Assembly (NCBI GenBank): GCA_902791085.1
Contig: CADAUN010000050.1
Location: 1-8,842 of the forward strand
Reading direction: 5' to 3'
Origin: an uncultured Erysipelotrichaceae bacterium
GTDB lineage: Bacteria > Bacillota_I > Bacilli_A > RFN20 > CAG-826
Length of the DNA stretch: 8,842 bases
Each line of letters begins with the position of its first letter. Position 1 is the stretch's first letter. The notes under the pieces are model-generated. The model saw nothing but the letters and a program-made list of their open reading frames with translations. It was not told the DNA's origin and searched no databases. Shown piece by piece: positions 1 through 6,006 of the stretch. A program made the position numbers and the translations under genes.

Positions 1-1
1 G

Positions 2-604
2 TTAGAAGAATTAGATCAAGACATTGCCGCTTTTCTTTCGCTTCATTTGTCACATCTTTCCGCCTATAGTCTGACGGTTTCACCTGGCACTTCGTTTGCC
101 GTCAAAGGCTATCACGAAGCCGACGAACAAACGCAAGGGGAGATGTATGAACGAATATTAGCCGCATTCCGCCATGCGGGTTACGAACGTTATGAAGTGT
201 CAAACTTCGCGTTGCATCAAGATTATTCCCGTCATAATTTGACCTATTGGCGCGATGAGGAATATGCGGCAGCGGGCCTTGGCGCCTCTGGATATCTCGG
301 AAAGATACGTTACACCAATACCAAGAACCTATCCTCTTATTTAAAAGGGGAGTGGCTGGCAGAAGAAGAAACCTTAACTCGTGATAGTGAACGCGAAGAT
401 TATTTTTTAACCAATCTCCGTTTGGCAGCCGGCTTTTCTTTGCGGGAATATCAAAATCGCTTTCAGGAAGATTTTTTGTCGCGTTATCGTGTTCCCTTTC
501 AAACTTTGCAAGCGCAAGGCCTCTTGGTGGAAGAGAACGGGAGAATTCACGCAACCGACCGCGGCATCTTGCTTTTGGACCGAATTTTATTAGCTTTGTT
601 CTAA
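2..604 (+). CDS. hemW: HemW (radical SAM family heme chaperone, HemN-like), C-terminal part, 5' end outside window
   Basis: An open frame runs from the window edge to TAA at 602-604, giving 200 residues. HemW proteins are about 370-380 residues, so the N-terminal radical SAM core with its CxxxCxxC cluster motif lies upstream. The visible part keeps family signatures: HLSAYSL and PGTSF near the start, YEVSNFA (visible residues 64-70), HNLTYW (78-83), GLGASG (92-97), then a C-terminal winged-helix-like HemW_C domain from about residue 138. HemW proteins are often mis-annotated as coproporphyrinogen III dehydrogenase (HemN); experimentally studied members bind heme and are thought to deliver it to target proteins. 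An in-frame TTG at 47 is internal, since coding similarity continues upstream of it. The gene directly precedes hrcA, as in B. subtilis. I see no terminator after it, so some read-through into hrcA is possible. Confidence 0.93.
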   Translation, partial: LEELDQDIAAFLSLHLSHLSAYSLTVSPGTSFAVKGYHEADEQTQGEMYERILAAFRHAGYERYEVSNFALHQDYSRHNLTYWRDEEYAAAGLGASGYLGKIRYTNTKNLSSYLKGEWLAEEETLTRDSEREDYFLTNLRLAAGFSLREYQNRFQEDFLSRYRVPFQTLQAQGLLVEENGRIHATDRGILLLDRILLALF

Positions 605-639
605 ACTTTGATTCACGCTACCTTTACTTTTTCACAAAT

Positions 640-666
640 TTAGCACTTTAATGTTGACAGTGCTAA
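640..666 (+). promoter_or_regulatory. CIRCE operator (HrcA binding site)
   Basis: The arms are TTAGCACTT (640-648) and CAGTGCTAA (658-666) separated by 9 bases. The CIRCE consensus is TTAGCACTC-N9-GAGTGCTAA, so each half-site matches 8 of 9 positions and the spacing is exact. Only the innermost base of each arm deviates. Shifted outward by one base, the arms are a perfect 9-bp inverted repeat (639-647 with 659-667). It sits directly upstream of hrcA and overlaps the -35 box, so bound HrcA should block RNA polymerase. It is the only CIRCE copy I found in the window, so it probably controls the whole hrcA-grpE-dnaK-dnaJ unit. Confidence 0.96.
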
Positions 667-681
667 AACTCTTCCTATAAT
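654..681 (+). promoter_or_regulatory. Sigma-A type promoter of the hrcA-grpE-dnaK-dnaJ operon
   Basis: TTGACA at 654-659 and TATAAT at 676-681 are both perfect consensus hexamers, separated by 16 bp. Transcription should begin near 688, giving a leader of about 40 bases before the hrcA ATG. The -35 box shares bases 658-659 with the right CIRCE arm and the rest lies in the CIRCE spacer. A consensus promoter held down by a repressor is the usual design of class I heat-shock operons. No CtsR-type direct repeat is visible. Confidence 0.93.
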
Positions 682-715
682 GTTCCTTGGCAGTGAGAAA
701 AGACGACTGCTAGAC

Positions 716-723
716 AAGGAGGA
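716..723 (+). promoter_or_regulatory. Shine-Dalgarno site that fixes the hrcA start
   Basis: AAGGAGGA lies 7 bases before ATG 731 and is a near-perfect match to the anti-Shine-Dalgarno sequence. An earlier in-frame ATG at 680 lies inside the -10 hexamer and would not be transcribed, so 731 is the start. Confidence 0.93.
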
Positions 724-730
724 GAAATTC

Positions 731-1840
731 ATGACAAGACGCGACGAGATTCTAAAACTCATTGTCGAGTATTACATCAAAACCGCTGAGCCCGTGGGTT
801 CCAAAACCTTGCAAAGCGTTTATCATCTGAACGTTTCTAGCGCGACCATCCGAAATGAGATGAACGCGTTAGAACAAGACGGATTTCTCGAAAAGCCCCA
901 TATGAGCGCTGGCCGCGTTCCTTCTAAAAAAGGATACCAGTATTATACGGAGAACTTACGAAGCGGTAATATCGATGAAGCTGCGAAAAACGCGCTTCAA
1001 ACCGTGCTTTCCGAACGGACGAAATCCGTGGAAGACGTCATCAAAGAGAGTTGTGAAATTCTTTCTCAGATGACGAATCTTGCTTCTGTTGTGGTCGGAA
1101 ACAATGTCGAAGAAGAGCATTTGGTCTCGATTCAAATTATTCCTTTAAGTGCCAACACGGCATCTGCCGTCTTTGTCACCGATAAGGGGTATGTCGAAAA
1201 TAAGACTTTCTTAATCGACAAATCAATGAATATCAACGACATCGTGAAAACCGTTAAACTCTTGAACGATCGTCTTTCCGGAACGCCGGTTTCTCAAGTC
1301 GTGAACAAAATGGAAGCCATGCGTCCTGCCTTAACCGATTATTTGGTGGGGCAAGAAGTGGTGTACCAGGCGTTAATGGGCGCTTTCGCTGCTTTAGCGA
1401 CATCACGGATGGAATTCTATGGCAAGGATGAACTTTATCGTCAGCCAGAATTCGCCAATGATGCTGCTAAATTGCGAGAGCTCATTGCCTTTTTAGAAGA
1501 TCCTAGCAAGCTGCAAGAGGCTTTACGGGATGGAAAAACTAGAAACGGCATTACGGTTACGATTGGGGCCGGAGACCAAGATTTAGACAACGATTTGGCC
1601 ATGGTCTCTGCCAATATTGCCGTTCCAGGAGAGTCGGGCGCGACCTTAAGCTTGGTCGGACCGGCGCGTATGGATTATGACAAGGTCGTCTCCACGCTTC
1701 GCTATTTTGCCGAAGCGCTAGACGAATACTTCGCAAATACCGTGAAAGGAGAAGATATTGAATGGAAGAAACCAAAAAGCAACAGGAGCAGTGCGTCGAA
1801 AACAAAACGTCCGAATCCGAAGGGAAAAGTGAAAAAATGA
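731..1840 (+). CDS. hrcA: Heat-inducible transcription repressor HrcA
   Basis: HrcA represses class I heat-shock genes by binding CIRCE as a dimer; its activity depends on the GroE chaperonin in Bacillus. The protein is 369 residues from ATG 731, somewhat longer than the usual 340-350. The N-terminal winged helix-turn-helix is clear: AEPVGSKTL (19-27), SSATIRNEMNALEQDG (36-51) and HMSAGRVPSKKGY (57-69). A GAF-like middle domain follows, and the conserved C-terminal segment around PARMDYDKVV (311-320) marks the end of the normal fold near residue 335. The last 25 residues (345-369) are an added lysine/arginine-rich tail, with 11 basic residues. This tail is encoded by the same DNA as the start of grpE in another frame. 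Stop is TGA at 1838-1840. Identification is secure; whether the tail matters is unknown. Confidence 0.97.
   Translation: MTRRDEILKLIVEYYIKTAEPVGSKTLQSVYHLNVSSATIRNEMNALEQDGFLEKPHMSAGRVPSKKGYQYYTENLRSGNIDEAAKNALQTVLSERTKSVEDVIKESCEILSQMTNLASVVVGNNVEEEHLVSIQIIPLSANTASAVFVTDKGYVENKTFLIDKSMNINDIVKTVKLLNDRLSGTPVSQVVNKMEAMRPALTDYLVGQEVVYQALMGAFAALATSRMEFYGKDELYRQPEFANDAAKLRELIAFLEDPSKLQEALRDGKTRNGITVTIGAGDQDLDNDLAMVSANIAVPGESGATLSLVGPARMDYDKVVSTLRYFAEALDEYFANTVKGEDIEWKKPKSNRSSASKTKRPNPKGKVKK
1745..1752 (+). promoter_or_regulatory. Shine-Dalgarno site for the upstream grpE start, inside hrcA
   Basis: AAAGGAGA lies about 10 bases before ATG 1762, within the hrcA coding region. A weaker purine run, AAGGGAA at 1820-1826, precedes a second in-frame ATG at 1837. 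The stronger site favours 1762 as the main grpE start, though the alternative start cannot be excluded. Confidence 0.6.
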
Positions 1841-2352
1841 ACGACGATACGGAAGTTTTGAAAAACAAACTAGCTGCTGCCGAAAAAGAAGCCGCCGATT
1901 GGAAAAATAAATATTACATGGAATATGCGGACTTGCAGAATTTGCGGAAATCCTTGGAAGAGGATCACCGCGAGGCGCTGCGCTACCGCTCGGAAGGATT
2001 CCTAGAGAATCTCTTCCCAGCCTTAGACGGGTTCTACTTGGCCCTCTCCGTGAATCCAAATTCACCAGAAGCCAAGAACTATCAACAAGGATTCGTCTAC
2101 ATCTACAAACAAATCCAAAACGCCCTCGCTCAAGAAGGGGTAAGCGAAATCCTTCCTCAAATTGGGGATCGCTTCGATGCCACTTCGATGAACGCGGTGG
2201 AAGCGGTTGATGGCGATGCGTCAAATGACGGCCATGTTGCTGCCGTTTGTCTCAAAGGCTATCGCCTTCACGATAGGCTCATTCGGCCAGCGAACGTGAA
2301 GGTGTACCGCAAAAAGGAAGAGCCGAAGAAGGAAGAAGCCAAAAAGGCTTAA
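1762..2352 (+). CDS. grpE: GrpE, nucleotide exchange factor of DnaK
   Basis: GrpE is a cytoplasmic dimer that drives ADP release from DnaK and so resets its substrate-binding cycle. The 196-residue protein has the normal family layout: a charged, probably disordered N-terminus (1-28), a long coiled-coil helix (about 29-75, with YADLQNLRK at 55-63), a helical dimer region (76-125), and the C-terminal beta domain that contacts DnaK (126-183, ending [17 protein letters not shown]), followed by a charged tail. The first 25 codons overlap hrcA by 79 bases. ATG 1762 has the better ribosome site; ATG 1837 would form an ATGA overlap with the hrcA stop and give 171 residues, still containing all conserved regions. 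The FDP-x-x-HxAV motif reads FDATSMNAV, with Met in place of His. The stop at 2350-2352 overlaps the dnaK ribosome site. Confidence 0.95.
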   Translation: MEETKKQQEQCVENKTSESEGKSEKMNDDTEVLKNKLAAAEKEAADWKNKYYMEYADLQNLRKSLEEDHREALRYRSEGFLENLFPALDGFYLALSVNPNSPEAKNYQQGFVYIYKQIQNALAQEGVSEILPQIGDRFDATSMNAVEAVDGDASNDGHVAAVCLKGYRLHDRLIRPANVKVYRKKEEPKKEEAKKA

Positions 2353-2366
2353 GGAGAATTACGATT

Positions 2367-4211
2367 ATGGCAAAAGAATTAATTGTTGGGATTGACTTAG
2401 GAACGACAAACTCCGTCATCAGCTACATGCAAGCCGATGGCAAAGTCAAGGTCATTCCAAACCCTGAAGGAACCAATACAACTCCTTCTGTCGTCGCTTT
2501 TAAAGCGAACGGAGAAGAAATCGTTGGCAATGCCGCCAAACGGCAAATGATCACGAACCCGGATACGGTCCGTTCCGCCAAACGCAAGATGGGAACGAAT
2601 GAAAAGTTCCATATTTCTTGCTTAAACAAAGACTTTACGCCGCAAGAAATCTCCGCCAAAGTGTTGGCTTATATGAAGAGCTACGCGGAGAAAAACGTCG
2701 GTCAGCCGATTCATAAGGCTGTCATCACTGTTCCGGCTTACTTCAATGACGCGCAACGTCAAGCCACTAAAGACGCTGGTACCATTGCCGGTCTTGAAGT
2801 CGTCCGTATCATCAACGAACCGACCGCTTCTTGTTTGGCCTTCGGCCTCGATACGAACAAATCGGAAAAAGTTCTGGTCTTTGATTTAGGCGGCGGAACG
2901 CTCGATGTTTCCATCTTGGACATTGGCGATGGCACCTTCCAAGTTTTGTCTACCTCTGGCGATACGAACCTTGGTGGCGATGACTGGGATAGAGCTATTG
3001 CCGACTGGATCCATGCGCAAATTCAAATCGACACCGGCGCAGATTTAACGGACAAGATGGCGCAACAACGCTTCTTGGATGCTGCAGAAAAAGCCAAGAT
3101 TGAACTCTCTGCTAGCTTAGAAGCCACCATTTCGCTTCCTTTCATTGGCATGGGAGCCAATGGCCCGATTTCTTGGGAAGGCACTTTGACACGCGCAAAG
3201 TTCGAAGATTTGACGCATAACCTCTTGGAACGCTGCCGTATTCCGATGGAAAAAGCGATGGCCGATGCCGGCTTAACTTATAATGACCTCGGCGATATCT
3301 TGATGATTGGCGGTTCTACTCGTATGCCGGCCGTCCAGGAATTTGTCAAGAAAATTTCTGGCCGCAACATCAACATGTCGGTCAACCCCGATGAAGCCGT
3401 TTCTATCGGCGCTGCCATTCAAGGCGCCATCATTGCAGGGGATGTGAAAGACGTCGTCTTGCTTGATGTCACTCCGTTGACTTTGGGAATCGAAACCATG
3501 GGTGGCATTATGACGCCGTTAATCAAACGCAACACCACCATTCCGACTACGAAGAGCCAAATCTTCTCAACTGCCCAAGACAATCAACCGGCTGTTGACA
3601 TCATGGTTTATCAAGGTGAACGGCCGATGGCACATGACAACAAATTGTTGGGTCACTTCACGCTTTCTGGCATTAAACCGGCAAGACGCGGCGAGCCACG
3701 CATTGAAGTCACGTTCTCGATTGACGTCAACGGCATCGTTAAAGTTTCAGCCAAAGATTTGGATACGCAAAAGTCTCAAGACATCACCATTTCCGGCTCC
3801 AATGGTCTTTCCAAAGAAGATATTGACCGCATGGTGAAAGAAGCCGAAGCCAACAAAGCTGCTGACGAACAACGCAAAGGCGATATCGAAGTCAAGAATA
3901 AAGCCCAAGCCTACGTCGATCAAATCAATCGTGAATTGGTGGAAAACGGCGCAAAGATGAATCAACAGCAAAAAGACGAATTGACCAAAATCCGTGACGA
4001 AGCGCAAGGCGCTCTCCAAGCGGACGATGTCAATAAACTCCGGGAGATTGTCGGCCGTCTAGAAGACGCCGCCAACCAAGCGCAAAACGCGCAATATGGT
4101 GCCAATCAAGGAAATCCGAATGCGGGAAGCAGCACTTCGCAAAATGCTTCCTCCGACAAAAAAGACGACCAAGATGTAGTCGATGCTGACTTCACCGACA
4201 AAAAAGCCTAA
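2367..4211 (+). CDS. dnaK: Chaperone DnaK (Hsp70)
   Basis: DnaK is the ATP-dependent Hsp70 chaperone that binds exposed hydrophobic stretches of unfolded proteins. It is 614 residues, full length for Gram-positive DnaK. The ATPase domain (about 1-357) shows the three Hsp70 signatures: IDLGTTNS (9-16), [14 protein letters not shown] (171-184) and [17 protein letters not shown] (311-327). The linker [10 protein letters not shown] (362-371) leads to the beta-sandwich substrate domain (about 372-480), a helical lid (481-570), and a flexible Gln/Asn/Ser-rich tail ending in [10 protein letters not shown]. The segment after MGTNEKF (75-81) is short, without the insert of proteobacterial homologues. 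The normally conserved NEPTAAALAYG reads [11 protein letters not shown] (150-160). The start has AAGGAG (2351-2356) 10 bases upstream, overlapping the grpE stop, so translation is probably coupled. Confidence 0.98.
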   Translation: MAKELIVGIDLGTTNSVISYMQADGKVKVIPNPEGTNTTPSVVAFKANGEEIVGNAAKRQMITNPDTVRSAKRKMGTNEKFHISCLNKDFTPQEISAKVLAYMKSYAEKNVGQPIHKAVITVPAYFNDAQRQATKDAGTIAGLEVVRIINEPTASCLAFGLDTNKSEKVLVFDLGGGTLDVSILDIGDGTFQVLSTSGDTNLGGDDWDRAIADWIHAQIQIDTGADLTDKMAQQRFLDAAEKAKIELSASLEATISLPFIGMGANGPISWEGTLTRAKFEDLTHNLLERCRIPMEKAMADAGLTYNDLGDILMIGGSTRMPAVQEFVKKISGRNINMSVNPDEAVSIGAAIQGAIIAGDVKDVVLLDVTPLTLGIETMGGIMTPLIKRNTTIPTTKSQIFSTAQDNQPAVDIMVYQGERPMAHDNKLLGHFTLSGIKPARRGEPRIEVTFSIDVNGIVKVSAKDLDTQKSQDITISGSNGLSKEDIDRMVKEAEANKAADEQRKGDIEVKNKAQAYVDQINRELVENGAKMNQQQKDELTKIRDEAQGALQADDVNKLREIVGRLEDAANQAQNAQYGANQGNPNAGSSTSQNASSDKKDDQDVVDADFTDKKA

Positions 4212-4225
4212 TCTGCTTAGAAAAA

Positions 4226-4267
4226 CAGTTTAGAGGCGTCCTCGCGACGCCTCTATTGTCTTAACTG
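4226..4267 (+). other. Hairpin in the dnaK-dnaJ gap (attenuator or mRNA processing/stability element)
   Basis: AGAGGCGTC (4232-4240) and GACGCCTCT (4246-4254) are perfectly complementary around a 5-base loop; T4231 and A4255 extend the stem to 10 bp. CAGTT (4226-4230) can also pair with AACTG (4263-4267), adding a lower stem with a 7-base bulge. The bases after the main stem (ATTGTCTT) are only moderately U-rich, so full termination is unlikely. The dnaJ ribosome site AAAGGAG (4268-4274) follows the lower stem directly. I infer partial termination or a stability/processing role that sets dnaJ below dnaK. Confidence 0.75.
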
Positions 4268-4280
4268 AAAGGAGTGCAAT

Positions 4281-5429
4281 ATGGCTGAATCGAAACGAGA
4301 TTATTACGAAGTGCTCGGCGTTTCTAAAAATGCCACCAAAGACGAGATTCGCTCTGCCTATCGAAAATTAGCAAAGCAATACCACCCCGACCTCAACCAT
4401 TCGCCAGACGCCCCGAAGAAATTTGAGGAAGTGCAAGAAGCCTATGATGTGCTTTCTGACGATGAAAAACGGCAACGTTACGATCAATTCGGTTTTGCCG
4501 CCTTCGAACAAGGCGCCGGTACTGGCGCAAGCGGGAATCCGTTCCAAAACGAAGGATACACGTCACAAGGATTTGGCGATGTCGATTTAAATGACATCTT
4601 CTCTGCGTTCTTTGGCGGAGGAAGAAGAAGCACAAGACAAAGCGCTGCCGGACCGCAAAAAGGAAATGATACGCTTTACCGGGTGAAGATTTCCTTTATG
4701 GACGCGATTAACGGGCGGCATATCTCCATTCCTTTGACCTATGATGAGCCTTGCGAGCATTGTCATGGAACCGGTGCTGAAAATCCAGACGACGTCACTA
4801 CATGCCCTTATTGCGGAGGTAGTGGCTACACCACGCAACGTCAGCAGACGATTTTTGGGGTCATGGAAAGTCAAACCACTTGTTCTCATTGCCATGGCAC
4901 TGGCAAAATCGTGAAGAATCGTTGCTCCGTTTGCGGAGGAAGCGGTTATTGCCGCGTTCATAAAGATTTGGATGTCACCATTCCAGCCGGTATTAACGAA
5001 GGACAGCAAATTCGCGTCAAAGGCAAAGGCGAACGTGGCGTGAATGGGGGAGAAAACGGCGATCTCTATGTGGAGATCAAAATTGACCCAGACAAGACTT
5101 TCCGTCGCGATGGGAACGATATTCATATCGATTTGTCGCTTGGCTTTGCTGAGGCGGCACTTGGGACCAAAGTTGACGTTCCTACTGTCTACGGAACGGT
5201 GACGGTGGACATTCCTGCTGGCACCCAGCCTGATGCCATTTTGAAATTGCGTGGGAAAGGCGTCAAAGATTTGCGAAGCGGTCGACCTGGCGATCAATAT
5301 CTCCATGTGAAGATCCAAACGCCAACCAATCTCAGCCGTACTCAAAAAGAATTGCTCACCCAATTTAAGAAAGAAGAGGATGAGAAGAAGAAAAGCAGCG
5401 GCTGGAAAGGATTCTTCCATAAAAATTAA
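4281..5429 (+). CDS. dnaJ: Chaperone DnaJ (Hsp40, type I)
   Basis: DnaJ brings unfolded substrates to DnaK and stimulates its ATPase. The protein is 382 residues, typical of type I DnaJ. The J domain (5-71) carries the essential HPD at 35-37. A Gly/Phe-rich linker (71-125) includes the DLNDIFSAFFGGG segment. The zinc region has four repeats in normal order: CEHCHGTG (158-165), CPYCGGSG (175-182), CSHCHGTG (201-208) and CSVCGGSG (215-222), which bind two zinc ions. An extra Cys at 224 follows the last repeat. The C-terminal substrate-binding domains (about 228-350) include IPAGINEGQQIRVKGKGE and IPAGTQPDAILKLRGKGV. The end is a lysine-rich stretch and a WKGFF tail. ATG 4281 has AAAGGAG 6 bases upstream. 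It is the last gene of the heat-shock operon. Confidence 0.98.
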   Translation: MAESKRDYYEVLGVSKNATKDEIRSAYRKLAKQYHPDLNHSPDAPKKFEEVQEAYDVLSDDEKRQRYDQFGFAAFEQGAGTGASGNPFQNEGYTSQGFGDVDLNDIFSAFFGGGRRSTRQSAAGPQKGNDTLYRVKISFMDAINGRHISIPLTYDEPCEHCHGTGAENPDDVTTCPYCGGSGYTTQRQQTIFGVMESQTTCSHCHGTGKIVKNRCSVCGGSGYCRVHKDLDVTIPAGINEGQQIRVKGKGERGVNGGENGDLYVEIKIDPDKTFRRDGNDIHIDLSLGFAEAALGTKVDVPTVYGTVTVDIPAGTQPDAILKLRGKGVKDLRSGRPGDQYLHVKIQTPTNLSRTQKELLTQFKKEEDEKKKSSGWKGFFHKN

Positions 5430-5510
5430 GAAACCGCCGGAAATGAGATTAGACCCTCAAGTTGGAAATCCAACTTTTGGGGCTCACCTCAAAACGGCGG
5501 TTTTCTTTTT
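5430..5510 (+). terminator. Terminator after dnaJ with an unusually large, layered hairpin
   Basis: The outer stem is AAACCGCCG (5431-5439) with CGGCGGTTT (5495-5503), 9 bp perfect, followed by a U-rich tract TTTTCTTTTT (5501-5510). Within it, TGAG (5444-5447) can pair with CTCA (5483-5486), CCC (5454-5456) with GGG (5479-5481), and AAGTTGG (5459-5465) with CCAACTT (5470-5476) around an AAAT loop. The whole is about 73 bases with internal loops, much larger than a plain intrinsic terminator. Its position right after the dnaJ stop supports an end-of-operon terminator. The layered interior may simply be decoration or may be a structured RNA. Confidence 0.85.
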
Positions 5511-5535
5511 CCTCTCAAAAAATTGTTTTTCCCTC

Positions 5536-5564
5536 TACTTTTAACGAACGCGATTCGCTAGAAT
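5536..5564 (+). promoter_or_regulatory. Possible promoter of the TM2-rsmE-unknown-mtaB group
   Basis: TAGAAT at 5559-5564 matches the -10 consensus in 5 of 6 bases and is placed just after the dnaJ terminator, where a new promoter is expected. The -35 region is weak: TACTTT at 5536-5541 has the correct 17-bp spacing but poor similarity. Transcription would start about 7 bases after the -10 box, at or next to the ATG at 5571. A short inverted repeat, CGAA (5545-5548) and TTCG (5554-5557), lies between the boxes. Confidence 0.45.
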
Positions 5565-5570
5565 AGAAGC

Positions 5571-6005
5571 ATGCCAATTTGTCGAAACTGTCATCGCACG
5601 ATTTCTAAATTCGACCGCGATATTTGCCCTTATTGCGGTACTCCTAATCCCATCGCGGATAATTATGAGACGAAAGACGTTACAAGTTTTTTAAATACAA
5701 CGGGCAAAAACCAGAAACTTTATCGAAGCAAGTCTCGCTTGTGCGCGGCTTTGCTTTGCCTTTTTGTTGGGGAATTTGGAATCCATTCCTTTTATTTGGG
5801 CTTTCATAAACGCGCTTGGATTGAGCTCGCCATCACCCTTCTTCTAGTTGGGGGATTAGGATCCGTTCTTTGTTTTTTGACCCCGCTTTCTTTTTGGGGA
5901 TATCTCCTTCCCTTTTTTGTTCTTTGGCTCGTTGCCATGGCATTTTCCATCCGTTATTTCACTCAAGAGTCTTTAACGGATGCGAATGGAGTGTTCTTGC
6001 GATAA
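5571..6005 (+). CDS. Zinc-ribbon and TM2-domain membrane protein
   Basis: This 144-residue protein begins with a small zinc ribbon, CRNC (4-7) and CPYC (19-22), followed by a polar linker (about 23-53) and a TM2 domain. The TM2 signature is the segment RLCAALLCLFVGEFGIHSFYLG (about 56-77), matching the family pattern of a hydrophobic helix leading into G-x-FG-x-H-x-FYLG. Hydrophobic segments lie at about 57-76, 83-104 and 108-128; TM2 domains usually have two, so the middle one may be split or additional. An acidic residue common after the Trp of the last TM2 helix is not visible (LWLVAMAF). The domain's function is generally unknown, so none is assigned. No Shine-Dalgarno sequence precedes ATG 5571, yet the zinc ribbon starts at residue 4, which supports this start. 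The gene occupies the slot where B. subtilis has prmA. Confidence 0.85.
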   Translation: MPICRNCHRTISKFDRDICPYCGTPNPIADNYETKDVTSFLNTTGKNQKLYRSKSRLCAALLCLFVGEFGIHSFYLGFHKRAWIELAITLLLVGGLGSVLCFLTPLSFWGYLLPFFVLWLVAMAFSIRYFTQESLTDANGVFLR

Positions 6006-6006
6006 T

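Noticed and set aside
2..604. Mycoplasma-type genetic code, suggested by the small-genome-like gene set
   Set aside because: UGA ends hrcA, rsmE, the unknown gene and mtaB at sensible places, and Trp codons in dnaK are TGG, so the standard code fits.
680..730. A longer HrcA beginning at ATG 680
   Set aside because: That ATG lies within the TATAAT box, so it would not be in the mRNA; a near-perfect ribosome site precedes ATG 731, where family similarity begins.
1718..2224. A 168-codon minus-strand open frame opposite hrcA and grpE
   Set aside because: It is antisense to two well-supported genes, with an Arg/Ser/Phe-rich composition typical of shadow frames and no protein similarity I recognise.
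4587..5420. A 277-codon open frame on the minus strand opposite dnaJ
   Set aside because: It lies fully within dnaJ, has no recognisable domain or ribosome site, and its hydrophobic and low-complexity runs mirror the dnaJ codons. It is a shadow frame.
5545..5557. A LexA (SOS) box, because CGAAC...TTCG is present
   Set aside because: The Gram-positive SOS box is CGAAC-N4-GTTCG, 14 bases. This site is 13 bases and lacks the G of the second arm, so spacing and sequence both fail.
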